Positions 17,863-28,522 of a stretch of 56,694 nt of DNA are shown piece after piece. Under the pieces are notes generated by a model. It ran no database searches. It saw only the letters and a program-made list of their open reading frames with translations, and was not told where the DNA came from. Source of the stretch: Sulfuricurvum sp. (GTDB lineage: Bacteria; Campylobacterota; Campylobacteria; Campylobacterales; Sulfurimonadaceae); contig JAGXFM010000049.1 in NCBI GenBank assembly GCA_024637215.1, positions 1 to 56,694 of the forward strand, written 5' to 3'. Numbering within the stretch: position 1 is the first letter of the stretch; every line of letters starts with the position of its first letter. Both the position numbers and the translations under genes were made by a program.

Positions 17863-18322
17863 CATTACACCCTTGCAATGCACCGAAATCGACGGCACTT
17901 CCACCGCCGCTAATCATCTCTTCGTTTTCACGAATCACCTTGCCGTTATGGACAATCGTGTAGGTAATTGCCGTCGTATCACGGATAGTATTGATTGTCG
18001 AACAATAGGTCTCTAAACTCGCCATTACCCAGCGCGCCGCCAATGTATCATCCGCATTCGATTCAAAACGGTATTCGAGATGCAGCGTATTAAATTTACG
18101 CGGAGCTTCCTCATTACGAACCACTTCACCGCTTACTTCGAGATTTTTTACCTCATACCCTTGTTGTTTCGGCAACATGATCACGTCCGTCGCACTGCAC
18201 GTGATAATCCCGCTTAAAAAATACTCAATCGGAGAGATTTGCGGACAATCGATAATAAAACTGCTTTTTTCGGTTTTCGCCTCAAATTTCATCTCACTCT
18301 GGTGACTAACAATAATTTTCAT
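17858..18322 (-). CDS. OsmC/Ohr-family protein
   Basis: A 154-aa protein of the OsmC family, thiol peroxidases that reduce organic hydroperoxides. The two redox cysteines are at 42 (IITCSATD) and 107 (ETYCSTIN), with the usual spacing and helix context. The C-terminal 30 residues ([18 protein letters not shown] onward) are an extra tail. The ATG overlaps the argH stop by 4 bases, so it is translated together with argH. Confidence 0.88.
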   Translation of the reverse strand: MKIIVSHQSEMKFEAKTEKSSFIIDCPQISPIEYFLSGIITCSATDVIMLPKQQGYEVKNLEVSGEVVRNEEAPRKFNTLHLEYRFESNADDTLAARWVMASLETYCSTINTIRDTTAITYTIVHNGKVIRENEEMISGGGSAVDFGALQGCNA

Positions 18323-19704
18323 TTCACATCCTTAAGATAATGATCAAAATAAATAATTTGCTCCAATGTACGGATTTCAGCCGTACCGCCTTGTGATATT
18401 CGGGCATTCATAGAGTGCTCAATCCCCAAATAAGCCATTACGTCTTCTTGGATTCGCTCATCAATGGCACGAAGTTCTGCATAGTCAATATCGCTCAAAT
18501 CAATTCCGAGCACTTCGGCACGAGCAACGGCGCGTCCGGTAATATGGTGCGCTTCACGAAACGGAACACCGCAATGTTCGACGAGATAATCAGCTAAATC
18601 CGTGGCACTGAGATGCCCGAGTTTGCATGCCCTTAGCATATTCTGAGGCTTAATCGTCATGGTTTTAAGTGCCGCTCGTAAGATTTCAAGAGAGATTTCA
18701 GCCGTTTCAACACTGTCAAATACCCCCTCTTTATCTTCTTGGGTATCTTTATTATAAGCTAACGGCAACCCTTTCATTACGGTCAAAAGCCCTATCAAAT
18801 TGCCAAAAACCCGACCCGTTTTACCGCGAAGAAGTTCAGGGACATCGGGGTTTTTCTTTTGCGGCATAATCGATGAGCCGGTCGAATATTCATCGGAGAG
18901 TTCAACAAAACGAAATTCATAGCTCGACCAGAGGATAATCTCTTCGGCTAAACGGGAGATATGCATCATTAACGTTGAAATATTAAATAAAATTTCGAGT
19001 GCAAAATCACGATCGCTGACCGTATCGAGACAGTTAATACTTACCGAATCAAATCCGAGCATTTGAGCGGTCATTTCACGGTTTATATTGTGCGGTGTGC
19101 CTGCCAGTGCGGCACATCCGATCGGAGAGATATTATTACGTTCAACAGAGCTCTCAAAGCGCTCAATATCACGTTTGAACATTGAAGCATACGCAAGTAG
19201 GTGAAAGGCAAAATTAATCGGCTGAGCGTGCTGTAAATGGGTCATTCCCGGAAGCAACGTCGTGGTATGATCTCGTGAAATATCTACAACCACTTCCATC
19301 AATGCTTTTATCTGTTCGACAATCTCACGATTTTTACGGAGTACATAGCGGCGAAAATCAAGGGCCACTTGATCGTTACGGCTGCGCGCGGTATGAAGTT
19401 TTTTTCCCGCTTCACCGATAATAGCGGTAAGCCGTTTTTCAATCGCCATATGGAGATCTTCATCCCCGATCTTCCATTCAAATGCACCGGATTCTATTTC
19501 ACGTAACACTTGTCCCATTCCCGCTTCGATCGAAGTGCACTCTTCTTCCGTTAAGATCCCTTGATGGGCTAGCATTTTAGCGTGTGCGACTGAGCCTTCG
19601 ATATCTTCACGGTAAAGTTTTTGATCAAACATGATTGAAGCATTAAATTTTTCCAAAAGGGTTGACGCATCTTGTGTGAAACGTCCTGACCACATCTTTT
19701 CCAT
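18319..19704 (-). CDS. argH: Argininosuccinate lyase
   Basis: Last step of arginine synthesis; it splits argininosuccinate into arginine and fumarate. It is 461 aa, the usual length for the fumarase/aspartase superfamily. The superfamily signature [12 protein letters not shown] is present near residue 275, as are the ArgH segments WSGRFTQDA at the start, TARSRNDQ, and [10 protein letters not shown]. The -10-like TAAAAT (minus strand) lies about 35 bases upstream. It is followed by OsmC with a 4-base overlap. Confidence 0.97.
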   Translation of the reverse strand: MEKMWSGRFTQDASTLLEKFNASIMFDQKLYREDIEGSVAHAKMLAHQGILTEEECTSIEAGMGQVLREIESGAFEWKIGDEDLHMAIEKRLTAIIGEAGKKLHTARSRNDQVALDFRRYVLRKNREIVEQIKALMEVVVDISRDHTTTLLPGMTHLQHAQPINFAFHLLAYASMFKRDIERFESSVERNNISPIGCAALAGTPHNINREMTAQMLGFDSVSINCLDTVSDRDFALEILFNISTLMMHISRLAEEIILWSSYEFRFVELSDEYSTGSSIMPQKKNPDVPELLRGKTGRVFGNLIGLLTVMKGLPLAYNKDTQEDKEGVFDSVETAEISLEILRAALKTMTIKPQNMLRACKLGHLSATDLADYLVEHCGVPFREAHHITGRAVARAEVLGIDLSDIDYAELRAIDERIQEDVMAYLGIEHSMNARISQGGTAEIRTLEQIIYFDHYLKDVK

Positions 19705-19791
19705 GGTATCTCCGAATAATAATAAAAGTGGCGTATTTTAGCGAAGTTTGGTTTAGAGGAACGTCACCCGTTAAAGTAGCGGGAGGTTAAT

Positions 19792-20127
19792 TTAATCACA
19801 GGCAGGTACATTACCGCTATCGGATCCGTATCGAACTAAAAAGTCTTCGAGATGGTGCGCATTTTTTGTGTATCTGCGATCTTTAAAATACTCCCATGAC
19901 CCTTGTGCTTTTTTGGAGGAGAGATGGATATCGGCCAGTGCTTCGCCATTATTTTCCATCAGTTTTTCCCATACGCGCTGTTTTTTCGATCCGGCTAATG
20001 ATTGACCGCCGCCGTGGCAGATTTTGCAGGTATCTATATAAATTTTTTGCCCTTTGTAGGTCGCTGCATTAAGAAAAGTAGAGCCGACCAAAAGTGTCAC
20101 TGCTACAGTCGCATTAAACGTACCCAT
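19792..20127 (-). CDS. Periplasmic mono-haem cytochrome c
   Basis: Small 111-aa protein with a signal peptide (VAVTLLVGSTFLNA) and one haem-binding motif, CKICH at 34–38. The fold looks like a short class I cytochrome c (GQKIYIDTCKICHGGG). The sixth ligand is not clear; no methionine lies in the usual place, though K/H residues are available. The C-terminus (GNVPACD) has an extra cysteine. It should carry electrons in the periplasm. It stands alone between argH and the UbiD gene. Confidence 0.85.
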   Translation of the reverse strand: MGTFNATVAVTLLVGSTFLNAATYKGQKIYIDTCKICHGGGQSLAGSKKQRVWEKLMENNGEALADIHLSSKKAQGSWEYFKDRRYTKNAHHLEDFLVRYGSDSGNVPACD

Positions 20128-20208
20128 CGGACTTTATTTTCCCTGTTTATATAATATATCTATCAGATAAATATTACATTAGTGCTTCTAACAAATTGCT
20201 TAAGTATA

Positions 20209-20227
20209 TTCCCCTAAATTAGGGGAA
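20209..20227. terminator. Hairpin after the UbiD-type gene
   Basis: TTCCCCTAA and TTAGGGGAA are perfect 9-base arms around one central base, 9 bases after the UbiD stop. In RNA a 7-bp stem with a 5-base loop is realistic. No T-run follows on the minus strand, so its strength as a terminator is uncertain. Confidence 0.5.
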
Positions 20228-20235
20228 ATAAAGGG

Positions 20236-22056
20236 TTACAACTGATATTTTTTTTCTAATTTCGGATCCAAATCCCAAAGCGAAAACGCTTTTAGTCGTT
20301 CCACTACCGAAGGGGTACATTCGACATCTCCCGGCCATTCTCGTTCAAATCCGTCTACTTCAGTTTTCATGGTTCCGTCTATCGCTACAATAGAGTCTGA
20401 ATAGTATAAATCACGTGAGGCATCAATATTATTACTTACACGCCAAAGGAGCATATACGGGTTGTGAATATCATTCTTTGCTTCATCTACAAATATGACG
20501 ATACGCAAAAATGAGCTTAATTTTTCTAAAGCGTTAAAACACTCTTTTAAAGAACGGTTTTTTTGAACACTGACAACGGTAATCGGGTTAGCCGTATGGC
20601 GCATATATTGAGTTGCTCCGACTACTTCAGGTAAGATTGCGCGCAATTTTTCGACCATTAGCGAACTCTCTATCGACTCCGGAGCAACGGGAGAGTACGA
20701 TGCGGTAAAATCAATCCCCAGTTTGCCGCCGACTAATGATTCAGGGCTTGAATGATCCAAAGCATCGGTGATCCCTTCAGAGACAAAAAGACATTTAGGG
20801 ATAAACCGGTTTAGAGCGTAGGCGATAAGCGCTTCATAATTGGTAAGTTTTGGGGCATCTTCACCGAAAAATAGGGCGTGTTTGACAAAACTCATTTGTC
20901 CCGATCCCCAAAAGATATGCATAAATTGCTTTGCATGCCCTTTGTATAACGGTTTCATTTTTGCCAAAATAAGGTTATGAAATACTCCGTTTTCCGGCAT
21001 ATGGTAATCGATCAAATCAGCTGCATTGGTTTTAAGAAGCGGTAAAAAGACCCGTTCGGTCGCCCATCCCATATATTTGTCTTCCAAAGGGGGTTTCCCG
21101 ACAACGGTTGCTAAATAATAAGGCTTTTTACAGCTCGTTATCGCACTCACTTCCAATTGCGGATAGTGTTCTTTCAAAGTATAATAGCCGGTATGATCCC
21201 CAAAAGGTCCCTCTAATCGAAGTTTCTCAGTATCAACCCACCCCTCGATGACAAAATCAACATCTTCCGGGATAAAAAGCGGAGTCGTTAGCGATTCCAC
21301 CAACTTTGGAGACTCCTTTTTGATTAAACCGTACAAAAGAAGTTCATTAACACCGTAAGGAAGAGGTGCGGTAGCGCACCATGTATAGAGAGGATCCCCA
21401 CCGATGGCGATGGACACAGGCATCTTTTTGCCCGCCCTGCTATACTGATCGAAAAAGTGGGAAGAATCTTTGTGGATTTGCCAGTGCATCCCCAAATGAT
21501 TTTTGTCATAAACCTGCAAACGATACATTCCCAAATTTACCATTTCACCGTCTAAACTCTGAGTATAAACCTGTCCCATGGTAATAAACGGTCCGCCGTC
21601 TTCTTCCCATGTGGTAAGAATCGGTAAATCGTACAAATTTACTTCCTCACCTTGATAGACGATCTCTTGACAGCTTCCACGTGTTTTAAGTTTCTTAGGA
21701 AAGATATCTTTCATCGCAAACAAATCACCGAGCATGCCGATTTTCTCTTTGAAACTTTGAGGCGGTTTCATATGGAGAAGCTTTTCGATCTCACTCGCCA
21801 CCCCTTCTACATCACGCCCAAATAAGAGCTCAGTACGGCGGAAGGATCCGAAAAGATTCATAACCACAGGTGTCTCAAACTTTTGTCCCGTAGCTTTATC
21901 GACGGGATGGGTAAAAAGAAGTGCTTTTCCCCCATGCTCTTTTTTTACTTCGGCATATGCCAAGTGGGGAATTTCGAGTTTAATATCCAAAGGGGTATCG
22001 ATAATACGCAATTCCCCTTTTTCATGAAGTAGATCGATTGTTTTTTCTAATGTCAC
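20236..22056 (-). CDS. UbiD-family decarboxylase, likely menaquinone biosynthesis
   Basis: The 606-aa protein matches the long UbiD class found in Campylobacterota and actinobacteria and linked to the futalosine menaquinone pathway (MqnL/SCO4490 type). UbiD enzymes remove a carboxyl from aromatic substrates with prenylated FMN. Visible UbiD segments are EIEKLLHMKPP, GPFITMGQVYT, MHWQIHKDSSHFF, IAIGGDPLYTW and LEGPFGDHTGYY. It is the last gene of the long minus-strand run and lies 3 bases after hemC. The prFMN synthase UbiX is not in this window. Confidence 0.88.
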   Translation of the reverse strand: MTLEKTIDLLHEKGELRIIDTPLDIKLEIPHLAYAEVKKEHGGKALLFTHPVDKATGQKFETPVVMNLFGSFRRTELLFGRDVEGVASEIEKLLHMKPPQSFKEKIGMLGDLFAMKDIFPKKLKTRGSCQEIVYQGEEVNLYDLPILTTWEEDGGPFITMGQVYTQSLDGEMVNLGMYRLQVYDKNHLGMHWQIHKDSSHFFDQYSRAGKKMPVSIAIGGDPLYTWCATAPLPYGVNELLLYGLIKKESPKLVESLTTPLFIPEDVDFVIEGWVDTEKLRLEGPFGDHTGYYTLKEHYPQLEVSAITSCKKPYYLATVVGKPPLEDKYMGWATERVFLPLLKTNAADLIDYHMPENGVFHNLILAKMKPLYKGHAKQFMHIFWGSGQMSFVKHALFFGEDAPKLTNYEALIAYALNRFIPKCLFVSEGITDALDHSSPESLVGGKLGIDFTASYSPVAPESIESSLMVEKLRAILPEVVGATQYMRHTANPITVVSVQKNRSLKECFNALEKLSSFLRIVIFVDEAKNDIHNPYMLLWRVSNNIDASRDLYYSDSIVAIDGTMKTEVDGFEREWPGDVECTPSVVERLKAFSLWDLDPKLEKKYQL

Positions 22057-22059
22057 AGA

Positions 22060-23001
22060 TTAACCCTTATTCGCCATAGTTTCGGCACGTTGTAATAATT
22101 CAATTGCCCCTTGTGCGATCAAACGCTCTGCCATAGCTTTGCCGACACGTTTTGTTTGTTGTTTTGTAACCGTAATCGTATCTCCCATCACCTCAGAGCC
22201 GTCCGGCATCCCAAGCGTTGATCGTACAACTACATCCCCGTTCTCCTGAACCCGAGCACTTACACCGATCGGAACCTGACAGCCGCCTTGCAACGTATCA
22301 ACAAACTCCCGTTCAATCGTTGTCTCGATACGGCTATCGGCATCTTCCAAAAAGGCGGCTATTTCCAATACCCAAGGCTCATTCACGGTTTCGATTCCTA
22401 ACGCCCCCTGCCCCATAGCCGGAAGCATCTCATCCAAAGAGATCGGGTAAAAATACTCTACCAAATCGCGAAAACCTAAACGGTTTATCCCTGCGGCAGC
22501 GAGGATAATGGCATCAAATTCCCCCTCTTTTAGTTTTCGGATACGGGTATCCACATTACCGCGTAAATCTTTAATCACTAAATCAGGACGTTGTTTTACT
22601 AGCTGCATACGACGACGTAGTGAAGAGGTACCGACAACCGCCCCTTGAGGAAGCGACATAATATCCGGATATTTTTCACTCAGCATCGCATCGCGTACAT
22701 CTTCTCGCAGGGTAATCGCCGAGAGCAATAACCCCTCTGGCATAACGGTCGGAACGTCTTTGAGCGAATGAACCGCCATTTGCGCTTCACCGCGTAGCAT
22801 CGACTCCTCGATCTCTTTGAGAAACAGCCCTTTACCACCGATTTTAGCTAAAGGGACATCCAAAATCTTATCCCCGGAAGTAATGATAATTTTTAGCTCC
22901 ACTTCAACATCGCTAAATTGTGATTCAATAACCGATTTAATATGGTTAGATTGCCAGAGGGCAAGTTTGCTTCCGCGTGTTGCGATGGTGAGTTTTTTCA
23001 T
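22060..23001 (-). CDS. hemC: Hydroxymethylbilane synthase (porphobilinogen deaminase)
   Basis: Condenses four porphobilinogen units in tetrapyrrole synthesis. It is 313 aa. The cysteine that carries the dipyrromethane cofactor is C241 in GGCQVPIGVSA. The N-terminal ATRGSKLALWQ, and HSLKDVPT and TSSLRRRMQL, are typical. hemA lies 3 kb upstream in the same run, so two haem-pathway genes are co-oriented here. Confidence 0.97.
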   Translation of the reverse strand: MKKLTIATRGSKLALWQSNHIKSVIESQFSDVEVELKIIITSGDKILDVPLAKIGGKGLFLKEIEESMLRGEAQMAVHSLKDVPTVMPEGLLLSAITLREDVRDAMLSEKYPDIMSLPQGAVVGTSSLRRRMQLVKQRPDLVIKDLRGNVDTRIRKLKEGEFDAIILAAAGINRLGFRDLVEYFYPISLDEMLPAMGQGALGIETVNEPWVLEIAAFLEDADSRIETTIEREFVDTLQGGCQVPIGVSARVQENGDVVVRSTLGMPDGSEVMGDTITVTKQQTKRVGKAMAERLIAQGAIELLQRAETMANKG

Positions 23002-23004
23002 GAA

Positions 23005-23847
23005 TTACTTAACCTTAATCTCTTTATATTTGTTTTTTGAAGCGTCTTTTTGTCCGTTAAAAAAGACAGTTGGTGTTCCGACGACCATCATTGATTGCGC
23101 TACCTTTTGATCATAGTCAAATTGCTTCATAACGGAAGAGCGGCGGATATCATTGATACCAATTTTAGTTCCGAACGTTTTATTAAAGGCATTAAGAATT
23201 TTTTGATCATCTTTTTCATTCGGATTAATATCCACTTTGTATAAGCGCAAAACAGTATTATCGACACCCTCTTCCTCAGCGGCAATGGCTGCTTTGGTCA
23301 AGGTTACCGCAGCGGGGTGAAGACCGCTTAGCGGAAAATGGTAATAATACAGGGCAAAGGTTTTAGGATACTTCGCCATATACGAGATTGCATCAGGGAC
23401 ATAACGTCGGCAAAACGGGCAAAGAGGATCAGAAAAAATAGCCACTTTATAGGTGGCATCTGATTCACCGCTGATACGATTGGATTTGGTATAAAATGCA
23501 TTATTAAAATCCGGAGCAACCGTATCATTATACCGTTCACCCGTTTTTAAGTTAATCAACTCAGGGGCGATTACACTGCCGCTGACGAAATAGGTTCCAT
23601 TTTGGTTAATATGACGGGTCTCTCCCCCTTGTTTCACATCGGCTTCAATACTCATAAAATAAGCTTGCCATCCACTCATTGTGGGGAGATTTTTTTTACC
23701 GCTCACCTCAATTTGCAAATTGGTAATATTCGGATTATTGCCGATCCCTTTTTTCAAAAAGGTGACAACTTCGGCATCCGTTGCCGCCATTAGACTAACG
23801 GAGAGAAGTAGTGTGCTCGATAATTTCAGCATCAATGACATGATCAT
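23005..23847 (-). CDS. Periplasmic thioredoxin-fold protein (DsbC/DsbG-like)
   Basis: The 280-aa protein has a signal peptide ([17 protein letters not shown]), an N-terminal region of about 100 residues, and a C-terminal thioredoxin fold with the active site CPFC (143–146) and the cis-proline loop VGTPTVF around 259. It should reduce or isomerise disulphides in the periplasm. The N-terminal part could be a dimerisation domain as in DsbC. Its 5' end overlaps the FxsA gene by 53 bases; later in-frame ATGs (23841, 23832) still overlap. Confidence 0.87.
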   Translation of the reverse strand: MIMSLMLKLSSTLLLSVSLMAATDAEVVTFLKKGIGNNPNITNLQIEVSGKKNLPTMSGWQAYFMSIEADVKQGGETRHINQNGTYFVSGSVIAPELINLKTGERYNDTVAPDFNNAFYTKSNRISGESDATYKVAIFSDPLCPFCRRYVPDAISYMAKYPKTFALYYYHFPLSGLHPAAVTLTKAAIAAEEEGVDNTVLRLYKVDINPNEKDDQKILNAFNKTFGTKIGINDIRRSSVMKQFDYDQKVAQSMMVVGTPTVFFNGQKDASKNKYKEIKVK

Positions 23848-24217
23848 CCTTTCGTGTGGTTTGAGTGTGGTTATTGTCTGTAGGGTATTTTCGCGTAAAA
23901 CGGTTAATAAACAACGTTCCTAAAAGAGAAAACTGCATTAAAATACCAATCAAATCGGATAAAAATCCCGGCAAAATCAGAAGAATCGCCCCCAACAGTC
24001 CCATAATATTTCGATTCGAAAATCCTTGCATATCGATCTGTCGTGTTCGGAGAGCATCAAGATTCTCACTCAGCGCGTGACGGAAATTCATTAAAATAAA
24101 AATCCCGAGAAATCCGCTTCCGAGGATCTCTAAAAAGGTGGCTAACCCGCCTATTGTGGAGGCAATCTCTATAGTAAGAAAAACTTCTGCAAACAGGTAG
24201 ATCAAAAAATAGATCAT
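23795..24217 (-). CDS. FxsA-family membrane protein
   Basis: The 140-aa protein has three to four hydrophobic segments, including [34 protein letters not shown] and [20 protein letters not shown]. The last one, with PGFLSDLIG, is the hallmark of the FxsA/YtzA family; E. coli FxsA relieves exclusion of phage T7 by F. The role in this group is not known. It overlaps the proS stop by 4 bases and the next gene by 53 bases. Confidence 0.85.
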   Translation of the reverse strand: MIYFLIYLFAEVFLTIEIASTIGGLATFLEILGSGFLGIFILMNFRHALSENLDALRTRQIDMQGFSNRNIMGLLGAILLILPGFLSDLIGILMQFSLLGTLFINRFTRKYPTDNNHTQTTRKDDHVIDAEIIEHTTSLR

Positions 24218-25917
24218 TGTCGAAGTTCCTCAATTTTACTAAGAACATCCGTTGCGTTGACGGTTATAATTTCACGTGTGCTGCGAATCATAATTTGTAC
24301 CAAACCGTTTTCCAGCTCTTTTCCAACGATTATCGTAAAGGGAAATCCGATCAACTCTGCATCCGACATTTTAAATCCAAACCGCTCTTTACGATCATCA
24401 AGCATTGTTTCTATACCACGTTTTTGTAACGTCGTATACAACTCTTCTGCGTATGCCATATGGGACTCTTCTTTGATATTGGAAACCATAACATTGACAA
24501 GATACGGAGCCGTAGCATGGGTCCAAATGCACCCTTTTTCATCATGATGCTGCTCAATAACGGCTGCAACAAGACGACTGACTCCCATACCGTAGGTTCC
24601 CATGATAAACGGCTGAGCGCGTCCGTTTTCATCCAAAAATTCAGCTTTAAGCGGTGCGGAGTAGACCGTACCGAGTTTGAAAATATGCCCTACTTCAATC
24701 CCTTTGGTATGGAGTATTTTTCCCCCGCAGTGAGGACATCCATCCCCCTCCTGAACACTCACCAAATCGGCGAATTGGGCTTCCTTCATAACACTGAGAT
24801 CAACTCCGACAAAATGGTAATCCGCTTCATTCGCACCGCAAATCATTGTAGTGGCACCGTGCGTATCGTTATCCATGACAATACGAATTTTATCTTGATC
24901 AAGCGGCCCGATAAATCCTGGAACCAAACCGATTTCAGTGAGTTCCGCTTCGGTTGCATCGACGAGATCGATCGCACCGACACTGTTACGCGCCTTGACC
25001 TCTTGAAATTCATCGCATCCACGAATAAAGAAACAAACCAATTCACTGCTCTCGGTATACACAGCACGTTGAACTACGGCTTTAAGGGTATAGTACGGAT
25101 CAACATGAAAAAAGTTACTCAAATCGTCAATAGATTTAATATCAGGTGTTTTAAAACGGGCAAAATCGGCATTCGGAGCTTCGGGGATAGTGCTTCGTGG
25201 AGCACGGCGTGCCGCTTCGACATTGGCACCGTATTCACACGTATCACAAACGGCCAAGGTATCTTCACCGCTTCCGGCTAACACCATCAACTCTTTTGAT
25301 CCCGTCCCGCCGATGGCACCGCTGTCAGCTTCGACGATACGAAACTGCAATCCCAAACGCTCCAATATCCGTTTATATGCCGCTTCCATTGCATCAAATT
25401 CACGATCCAAATCTTCAGTTGTCGAGTGGAAACTGTAACCGTCTTTCATCACAAATTCACGTCCGCGCATAAGACCGAATCTCGGACGGGCCTCGTCACG
25501 AAATTTGGTTTTGATCTGGTACAAATTAATCGGAAGCTGTTTATAACTATTAACTCGATTACGGACGATATTCACCATCATCTCTTCGTGGGTCGGCCCG
25601 AGGACAAAAAGGTTCTCTTTACGGTCACGGAAACGGAGAAGCTCTTTACCGAACTTTTCAATCCGTCCGCTCTCTTGCCACAACTCAGCAGGGGTAACAA
25701 AACTGAGATCGACCTCTTGCGCATCACACGCGGCCATCTCTTCATTGATAATATTTTCGATTTTACGAAGTACCCGTTTTCCCAACGGCAAAAAATTATA
25801 CAATCCTGCCGCTACCTGAGTCACAAACCCTGCACGGGAGAGATAGATATGGCTAGGAAGCTGTGCATCTTTCGGAGATTCTTTAGTGGTTGGGATATAG
25901 GCTTTGCTAAAACGCAT
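24214..25917 (-). CDS. proS: Prolyl-tRNA synthetase
   Basis: Charges tRNA-Pro. The 567-aa enzyme is of the bacterial type with an editing insertion (INS) between class II motifs 2 and 3, about residues 220–400. Motif 2 ([19 protein letters not shown]), motif 3 ([18 protein letters not shown]) and a C-terminal anticodon-binding domain are present. [13 protein letters not shown] segment opens the insertion. It shares its start base with the hemA stop and its end with FxsA, so all are likely translated from one message. Confidence 0.97.
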   Translation of the reverse strand: MRFSKAYIPTTKESPKDAQLPSHIYLSRAGFVTQVAAGLYNFLPLGKRVLRKIENIINEEMAACDAQEVDLSFVTPAELWQESGRIEKFGKELLRFRDRKENLFVLGPTHEEMMVNIVRNRVNSYKQLPINLYQIKTKFRDEARPRFGLMRGREFVMKDGYSFHSTTEDLDREFDAMEAAYKRILERLGLQFRIVEADSGAIGGTGSKELMVLAGSGEDTLAVCDTCEYGANVEAARRAPRSTIPEAPNADFARFKTPDIKSIDDLSNFFHVDPYYTLKAVVQRAVYTESSELVCFFIRGCDEFQEVKARNSVGAIDLVDATEAELTEIGLVPGFIGPLDQDKIRIVMDNDTHGATTMICGANEADYHFVGVDLSVMKEAQFADLVSVQEGDGCPHCGGKILHTKGIEVGHIFKLGTVYSAPLKAEFLDENGRAQPFIMGTYGMGVSRLVAAVIEQHHDEKGCIWTHATAPYLVNVMVSNIKEESHMAYAEELYTTLQKRGIETMLDDRKERFGFKMSDAELIGFPFTIIVGKELENGLVQIMIRSTREIITVNATDVLSKIEELRQ

Positions 25918-27209
25918 TATTTTCCTTTAGGGTAATAGGTACAGGAGTTTTGAGAGAGATCATCCCCCTCTTCTTGATTCATCAAAAAGCTCATTGACTC
26001 GATCAGGGCATCAACCCGCATCGGATCGGAACCGTCACGCATCCGTTTGGCAAAAGGGTGCAAGAATCGTTTCAAGGCTTGAAGCGTTGCTTTATGTACG
26101 GCATGTTCATATTCTTTAGGAATATAGCCGCTATCCATGACACGCATTGATTCTCTCAATGCCGCATCGGAAGCACGAAGGTACATATTTTTAATCAACG
26201 GCTCGACAGAGAGCGTTTTGAGCCACTCGAAAAAACCTACAACGTGTCGGCGAATAATAACGTAGGAAAGTTTTGCTTCATCTTCACGGAGTGCAATATT
26301 TTCACTTACGATCTCTTTAAGATCATCAACGTAGAAAAGACGAATGGACCAAAGCTCGGGATCACATTCGATATCGCGCGGAACCGCCATATCAAACCAG
26401 TAACGCTCAAACCCACAAGGCTTAATCATCTCTTCGGTAATGATCGGCGTTAGTGATCCCGTTGCCGTAAATAACAGTTCATGTTCATTGATAGCATAGG
26501 CGATCTCCTCATACGATCGAACACGTGCGTTGCACTCTAATGCTATCGCTTCGGCTTTTTCAAAGGTACGGTTCATCACCGTCACATCAACCCCTTGGGC
26601 ACTTAGATGCTTACAGGTAATCACCGACATCTCTCCCGAACCGATAACGAGTGCTTTTTTCCCGCTCACATCCCCGAGCGACTCTTTTACTTTCGCAACG
26701 GCGACGCTAGCAATCGAAACCGGTTTGGACGAGATATTGGTTGCATTACGCACTTCGGCGGCACATTTAAACGCATAGCTCATTGCCCGACCGATTTTCT
26801 GTGCCGAGAAGCCGTTATCAACAGAGAGTTTATACGCATCTTTGAGCTGACCGGCAATCTGTGTCTCTCCGACCACCATCGAATCAAGTGAACTTGCCAC
26901 ACTAAAAAGGTGGTGAATTCCCCCCTCATCGTCAAATACATCGGCACGCTCATGCAACTCATGAGGGGTGAGGCCTGAATGGTTTGTTAAAAGGGAAAAA
27001 ACCGCTTCTATCGCTAATTCCGTTTCGTTGCAACTGCATACAATCTCAACGCGATTGCACGTGGAGAGGATCATCGATTCACTGATGTGGGAATTTGAAT
27101 TGAGTTCACGCATCCCGTTTAGGCGGGCCATATCATCAACAAAAGCAAGTTTTTCCCGTATTGCCAGTGTCGAGTTTTTATGCGAAAAACTAACAATCAA
27201 ATAGTGCAT
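25917..27209 (-). CDS. hemA: Glutamyl-tRNA reductase
   Basis: First enzyme of the C5 route to 5-aminolevulinate; it reduces glutamyl-tRNA with NADPH. It is 430 aa. The catalytic cysteine C51 lies in [24 protein letters not shown] and the NADPH motif GSGEMS around 190 are conserved. A C-terminal dimerisation domain follows. It overlaps proS and the prenyl synthase gene by one base each. Confidence 0.97.
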   Translation of the reverse strand: MHYLIVSFSHKNSTLAIREKLAFVDDMARLNGMRELNSNSHISESMILSTCNRVEIVCSCNETELAIEAVFSLLTNHSGLTPHELHERADVFDDEGGIHHLFSVASSLDSMVVGETQIAGQLKDAYKLSVDNGFSAQKIGRAMSYAFKCAAEVRNATNISSKPVSIASVAVAKVKESLGDVSGKKALVIGSGEMSVITCKHLSAQGVDVTVMNRTFEKAEAIALECNARVRSYEEIAYAINEHELLFTATGSLTPIITEEMIKPCGFERYWFDMAVPRDIECDPELWSIRLFYVDDLKEIVSENIALREDEAKLSYVIIRRHVVGFFEWLKTLSVEPLIKNMYLRASDAALRESMRVMDSGYIPKEYEHAVHKATLQALKRFLHPFAKRMRDGSDPMRVDALIESMSFLMNQEEGDDLSQNSCTYYPKGK

Positions 27210-28099
27210 TAATGACTTCTTTGAATCACAGATTCGATGATAGCACGTAACGCGACATCTTCCCCGATGGCTTCAATCGCTTCATCACACAGAGCTCTTG
27301 CATGGGTGTAAGAGCTCTCAATAATTTTGAATTCATCCATTTTTGAACGAATCCACCTTTTTTCCTCATTATCCAAAACTTTTCCATGACTGGCGATTAA
27401 GCGTTGTTTTTCTTGCTCATTCAACCGCTCATACAGATCAATGTAGGGCAATGTTACTTTTCCTTCAGAAAAATCATTCAGAGAGGGTTTTCCGAGGGTA
27501 GCCTCATCTGCGGTGATATCAAGAATATCATCGACGATTTGAAACGCCAATCCCAAGTTTTTGCCATAGGTAAGATGTGCCTGAGCATCTTTCCCCGCCA
27601 ACACTGCCGCACTGTATGCACAGGCCTCGATGAGCGTTGCCGTTTTGAGATAGAGCATTTTGAGATAAAGATCACGGTCGGTGTTAAAGCTCTCCGCCAT
27701 TGCGACATCCATCATCTCTCCGACCGAAAGACGGGTAACCGATTCGGCAACGGCGCGGGAGATAACAGGATCAAATGCGGTAAGAGAGCTAAACGCTTTG
27801 GAATAGAGAATATCGCCAAGCATAATGGCTGTTTTAGACCCCTGTGTCGCATTCACCGAGGGGACACCTCGACGAAGCTGTGCTTCGTCGATTACATCAT
27901 CATGAAGTAAACTTGCCGCATGAATCAGCTCTACAATTGCACCGAGTAACGGTGCGGTAGAGGCTTCGGGTGCAATGGTTAAAATGAGTCTTGCCCGTAA
28001 CCGTTTCCCTCCTGAGAGTTTTTGAAACAGTTCTGTGGCGTAAGGATAATCGACCTCATCGATCAGTTTGCTAATAAGGGTTTCTACAATTTTCAACAT
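27209..28099 (-). CDS. Polyprenyl diphosphate synthase
   Basis: The 296-aa trans-prenyl synthase extends isoprenoid chains from IPP, most likely for the menaquinone side chain. The first aspartate-rich motif DDVID is at 67–71 and the second is in FQIVDDILD. The basic GGKRLR loop near residue 31 is present. The neighbours (haem and menaquinone genes) favour an octa- or heptaprenyl quinone role; chain length cannot be read from the sequence by eye. Confidence 0.92.
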   Translation of the reverse strand: MLKIVETLISKLIDEVDYPYATELFQKLSGGKRLRARLILTIAPEASTAPLLGAIVELIHAASLLHDDVIDEAQLRRGVPSVNATQGSKTAIMLGDILYSKAFSSLTAFDPVISRAVAESVTRLSVGEMMDVAMAESFNTDRDLYLKMLYLKTATLIEACAYSAAVLAGKDAQAHLTYGKNLGLAFQIVDDILDITADEATLGKPSLNDFSEGKVTLPYIDLYERLNEQEKQRLIASHGKVLDNEEKRWIRSKMDEFKIIESSYTHARALCDEAIEAIGEDVALRAIIESVIQRSH

Positions 28100-28109
28100 A
28101 CCAAATTAA

Positions 28110-28520
28110 TCACTTCTTTGTTAAATAATCCAACACGATTCGATTCTCTTTATCAACCAACAAAAGATCCATCTGTGCCGTTGCGTTAGCCTCATCGAAT
28201 TTTTTAAAAACGACAATCACGTACGGAACATCTCTTTGCGTTCGGTTCGCACTTAAGAGGACTTTTCGAAAGCTTTGATTGGTATGTCCGACGTAGAGAA
28301 CATGCTGTCCTACATACCGATCAAAACTCTCATGAACGATCAAAGCCTTATCCGTATAAAGCGTCCATCGAAAATTCAATATCCGCTCTTGCCCTTCACT
28401 CTTAACGAGAACTTTGACCAACTCATCTTTTTTGAGAATAAAACTTTTCGCTTCTCGCCACGGGGCAGCATCCAAAAAGGATAGCCCGCTTACAATCAAG
28501 AATACGAAAAAATATTTCAA
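28110..28520 (-). CDS. Small exported protein, unknown function
   Basis: The 136-aa protein has a clear signal peptide (YFFVFLIVSGLSFLDA) and a mostly β mature part with no cysteine. I recognise no domain. It lies 3 bases after the DUF2018 gene and 10 bases before the prenyl synthase in the same direction. A small exported protein holds the same place in C. jejuni by memory, so it appears conserved in the class. Confidence 0.75.
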   Translation of the reverse strand: MKYFFVFLIVSGLSFLDAAPWREAKSFILKKDELVKVLVKSEGQERILNFRWTLYTDKALIVHESFDRYVGQHVLYVGHTNQSFRKVLLSANRTQRDVPYVIVVFKKFDEANATAQMDLLLVDKENRIVLDYLTKK

Positions 28521-28522
28521 GA

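Noticed and set aside
24460-25281. Long plus-strand open frame of 273 codons opposite proS
   Set aside because: It lies wholly inside the proS gene on the other strand, has no ribosome binding site or recognisable domain, and reflects codon bias of proS.
27404-27910. Plus-strand frame of 168 codons opposite the polyprenyl synthase gene
   Set aside because: Antisense to a well-supported enzyme with both aspartate motifs; its composition (many Cys, Arg and His) is not protein-like.
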